Shown: positions 63,933 to 64,000 of the stretch, piece by piece
Numbering within the stretch: position 1 is the first letter of the stretch
How the letters are laid out: every line of letters starts with the position of its first letter
Assembly: GCA_024508355.1 (NCBI GenBank)
Contig: JAMZEJ010000003.1
Location: 1-64,000 of the forward strand
Source of the DNA: Rhizosaccharibacter radicis
Lineage (GTDB): Bacteria; Pseudomonadota; Alphaproteobacteria; Acetobacterales; Acetobacteraceae
Length of the DNA: 64,000 bases
Reading direction: 5' to 3'
Translations under genes and position numbers: made by a program
Notes under the pieces: model-generated
The model's database searches: none
The model's input: the letters and a program-made list of their open reading frames with translations, nothing else
Told to the model about the DNA's origin: nothing

Positions 63933-64000
63933 GGGAAGCGGCTTTCGGATCGGGACACGGGGTGTGGGAAACGAACGTCCCGGCCACCCGACCTCCCCCG

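Overview
The window is GC-rich chromosomal DNA from an alphaproteobacterium, most likely Acetobacteraceae (Rhodospirillales). I base this on a GcrA cell-cycle regulator with CcrM-type GANTC sites upstream, an EipB envelope protein, RNase E with a large acidic insertion in its S1 domain, and a periplasmic PQQ-type sugar dehydrogenase. The family-level placement is inference from gene content. I recognised no rRNA, tRNA, CRISPR array, complete insertion sequence or phage.

Layout. 1-13 kb: dihydroorotase, a gamma-glutamyltransferase-like lipoprotein, a PLP aminotransferase, an HI0933/TIGR03862-type flavoprotein, a HerA-like ATPase, a divergent TetR/O-methyltransferase pair, a DUF2501 protein, and an SPFH protein translationally coupled to a small partner. 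13-25 kb: an exported adenosine deaminase with a membrane protein, rne with a clear terminator, a cell-wall amidase, leuA, and three glycine-zipper lipoproteins, two of them tandem copies. 25.9-41.5 kb: the cell-shape genes mreB-mreC-mreD-mrdA and rodA, separated by about 9.7 kb carrying a YqaE/Pmp3 protein, a YcjX/DUF697 pair, a 1408-residue repeat protein with three probable xylan-binding modules, and two near-duplicate small exported proteins flanking a TCGGCAG heptanucleotide repeat.

41.5-44.6 kb is the most unusual part: ccdA with a frameshifted ccdB, two hypothetical genes, a decayed fragment of rodA, and an AT-rich islet (one hand-counted line has 25 of 60 G+C) carrying a three-helix SLATT-like membrane protein. 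The islet runs into the 3' end of an amino-acid permease gene. 46.6-56.9 kb: a quinone oxidoreductase, an effector-like protein with a possible Cys-His-Asp triad, eipB, a MocR regulator divergent from an EamA exporter, aspS, a small exported protein and rnd. 57-64 kb: gcrA, an ABC transporter pair, a PQQ sugar dehydrogenase, TenA, a heme oxygenase and an ACT-like small protein.

How the genes work together. MreBCD, PBP2 and RodA form the elongation machinery that builds the lateral wall, with the amidase trimming peptidoglycan and EipB and the lipoproteins supporting the envelope. The ABC pair and TenA may salvage thiamine precursors. The best candidates for new biology are the SLATT islet beside the rodA remnant, the effector-like protein at 47.9-49.1 kb, the repeat protein with its neighbouring duplicated exported proteins, and the regularly spaced GANTC sites in front of gcrA.
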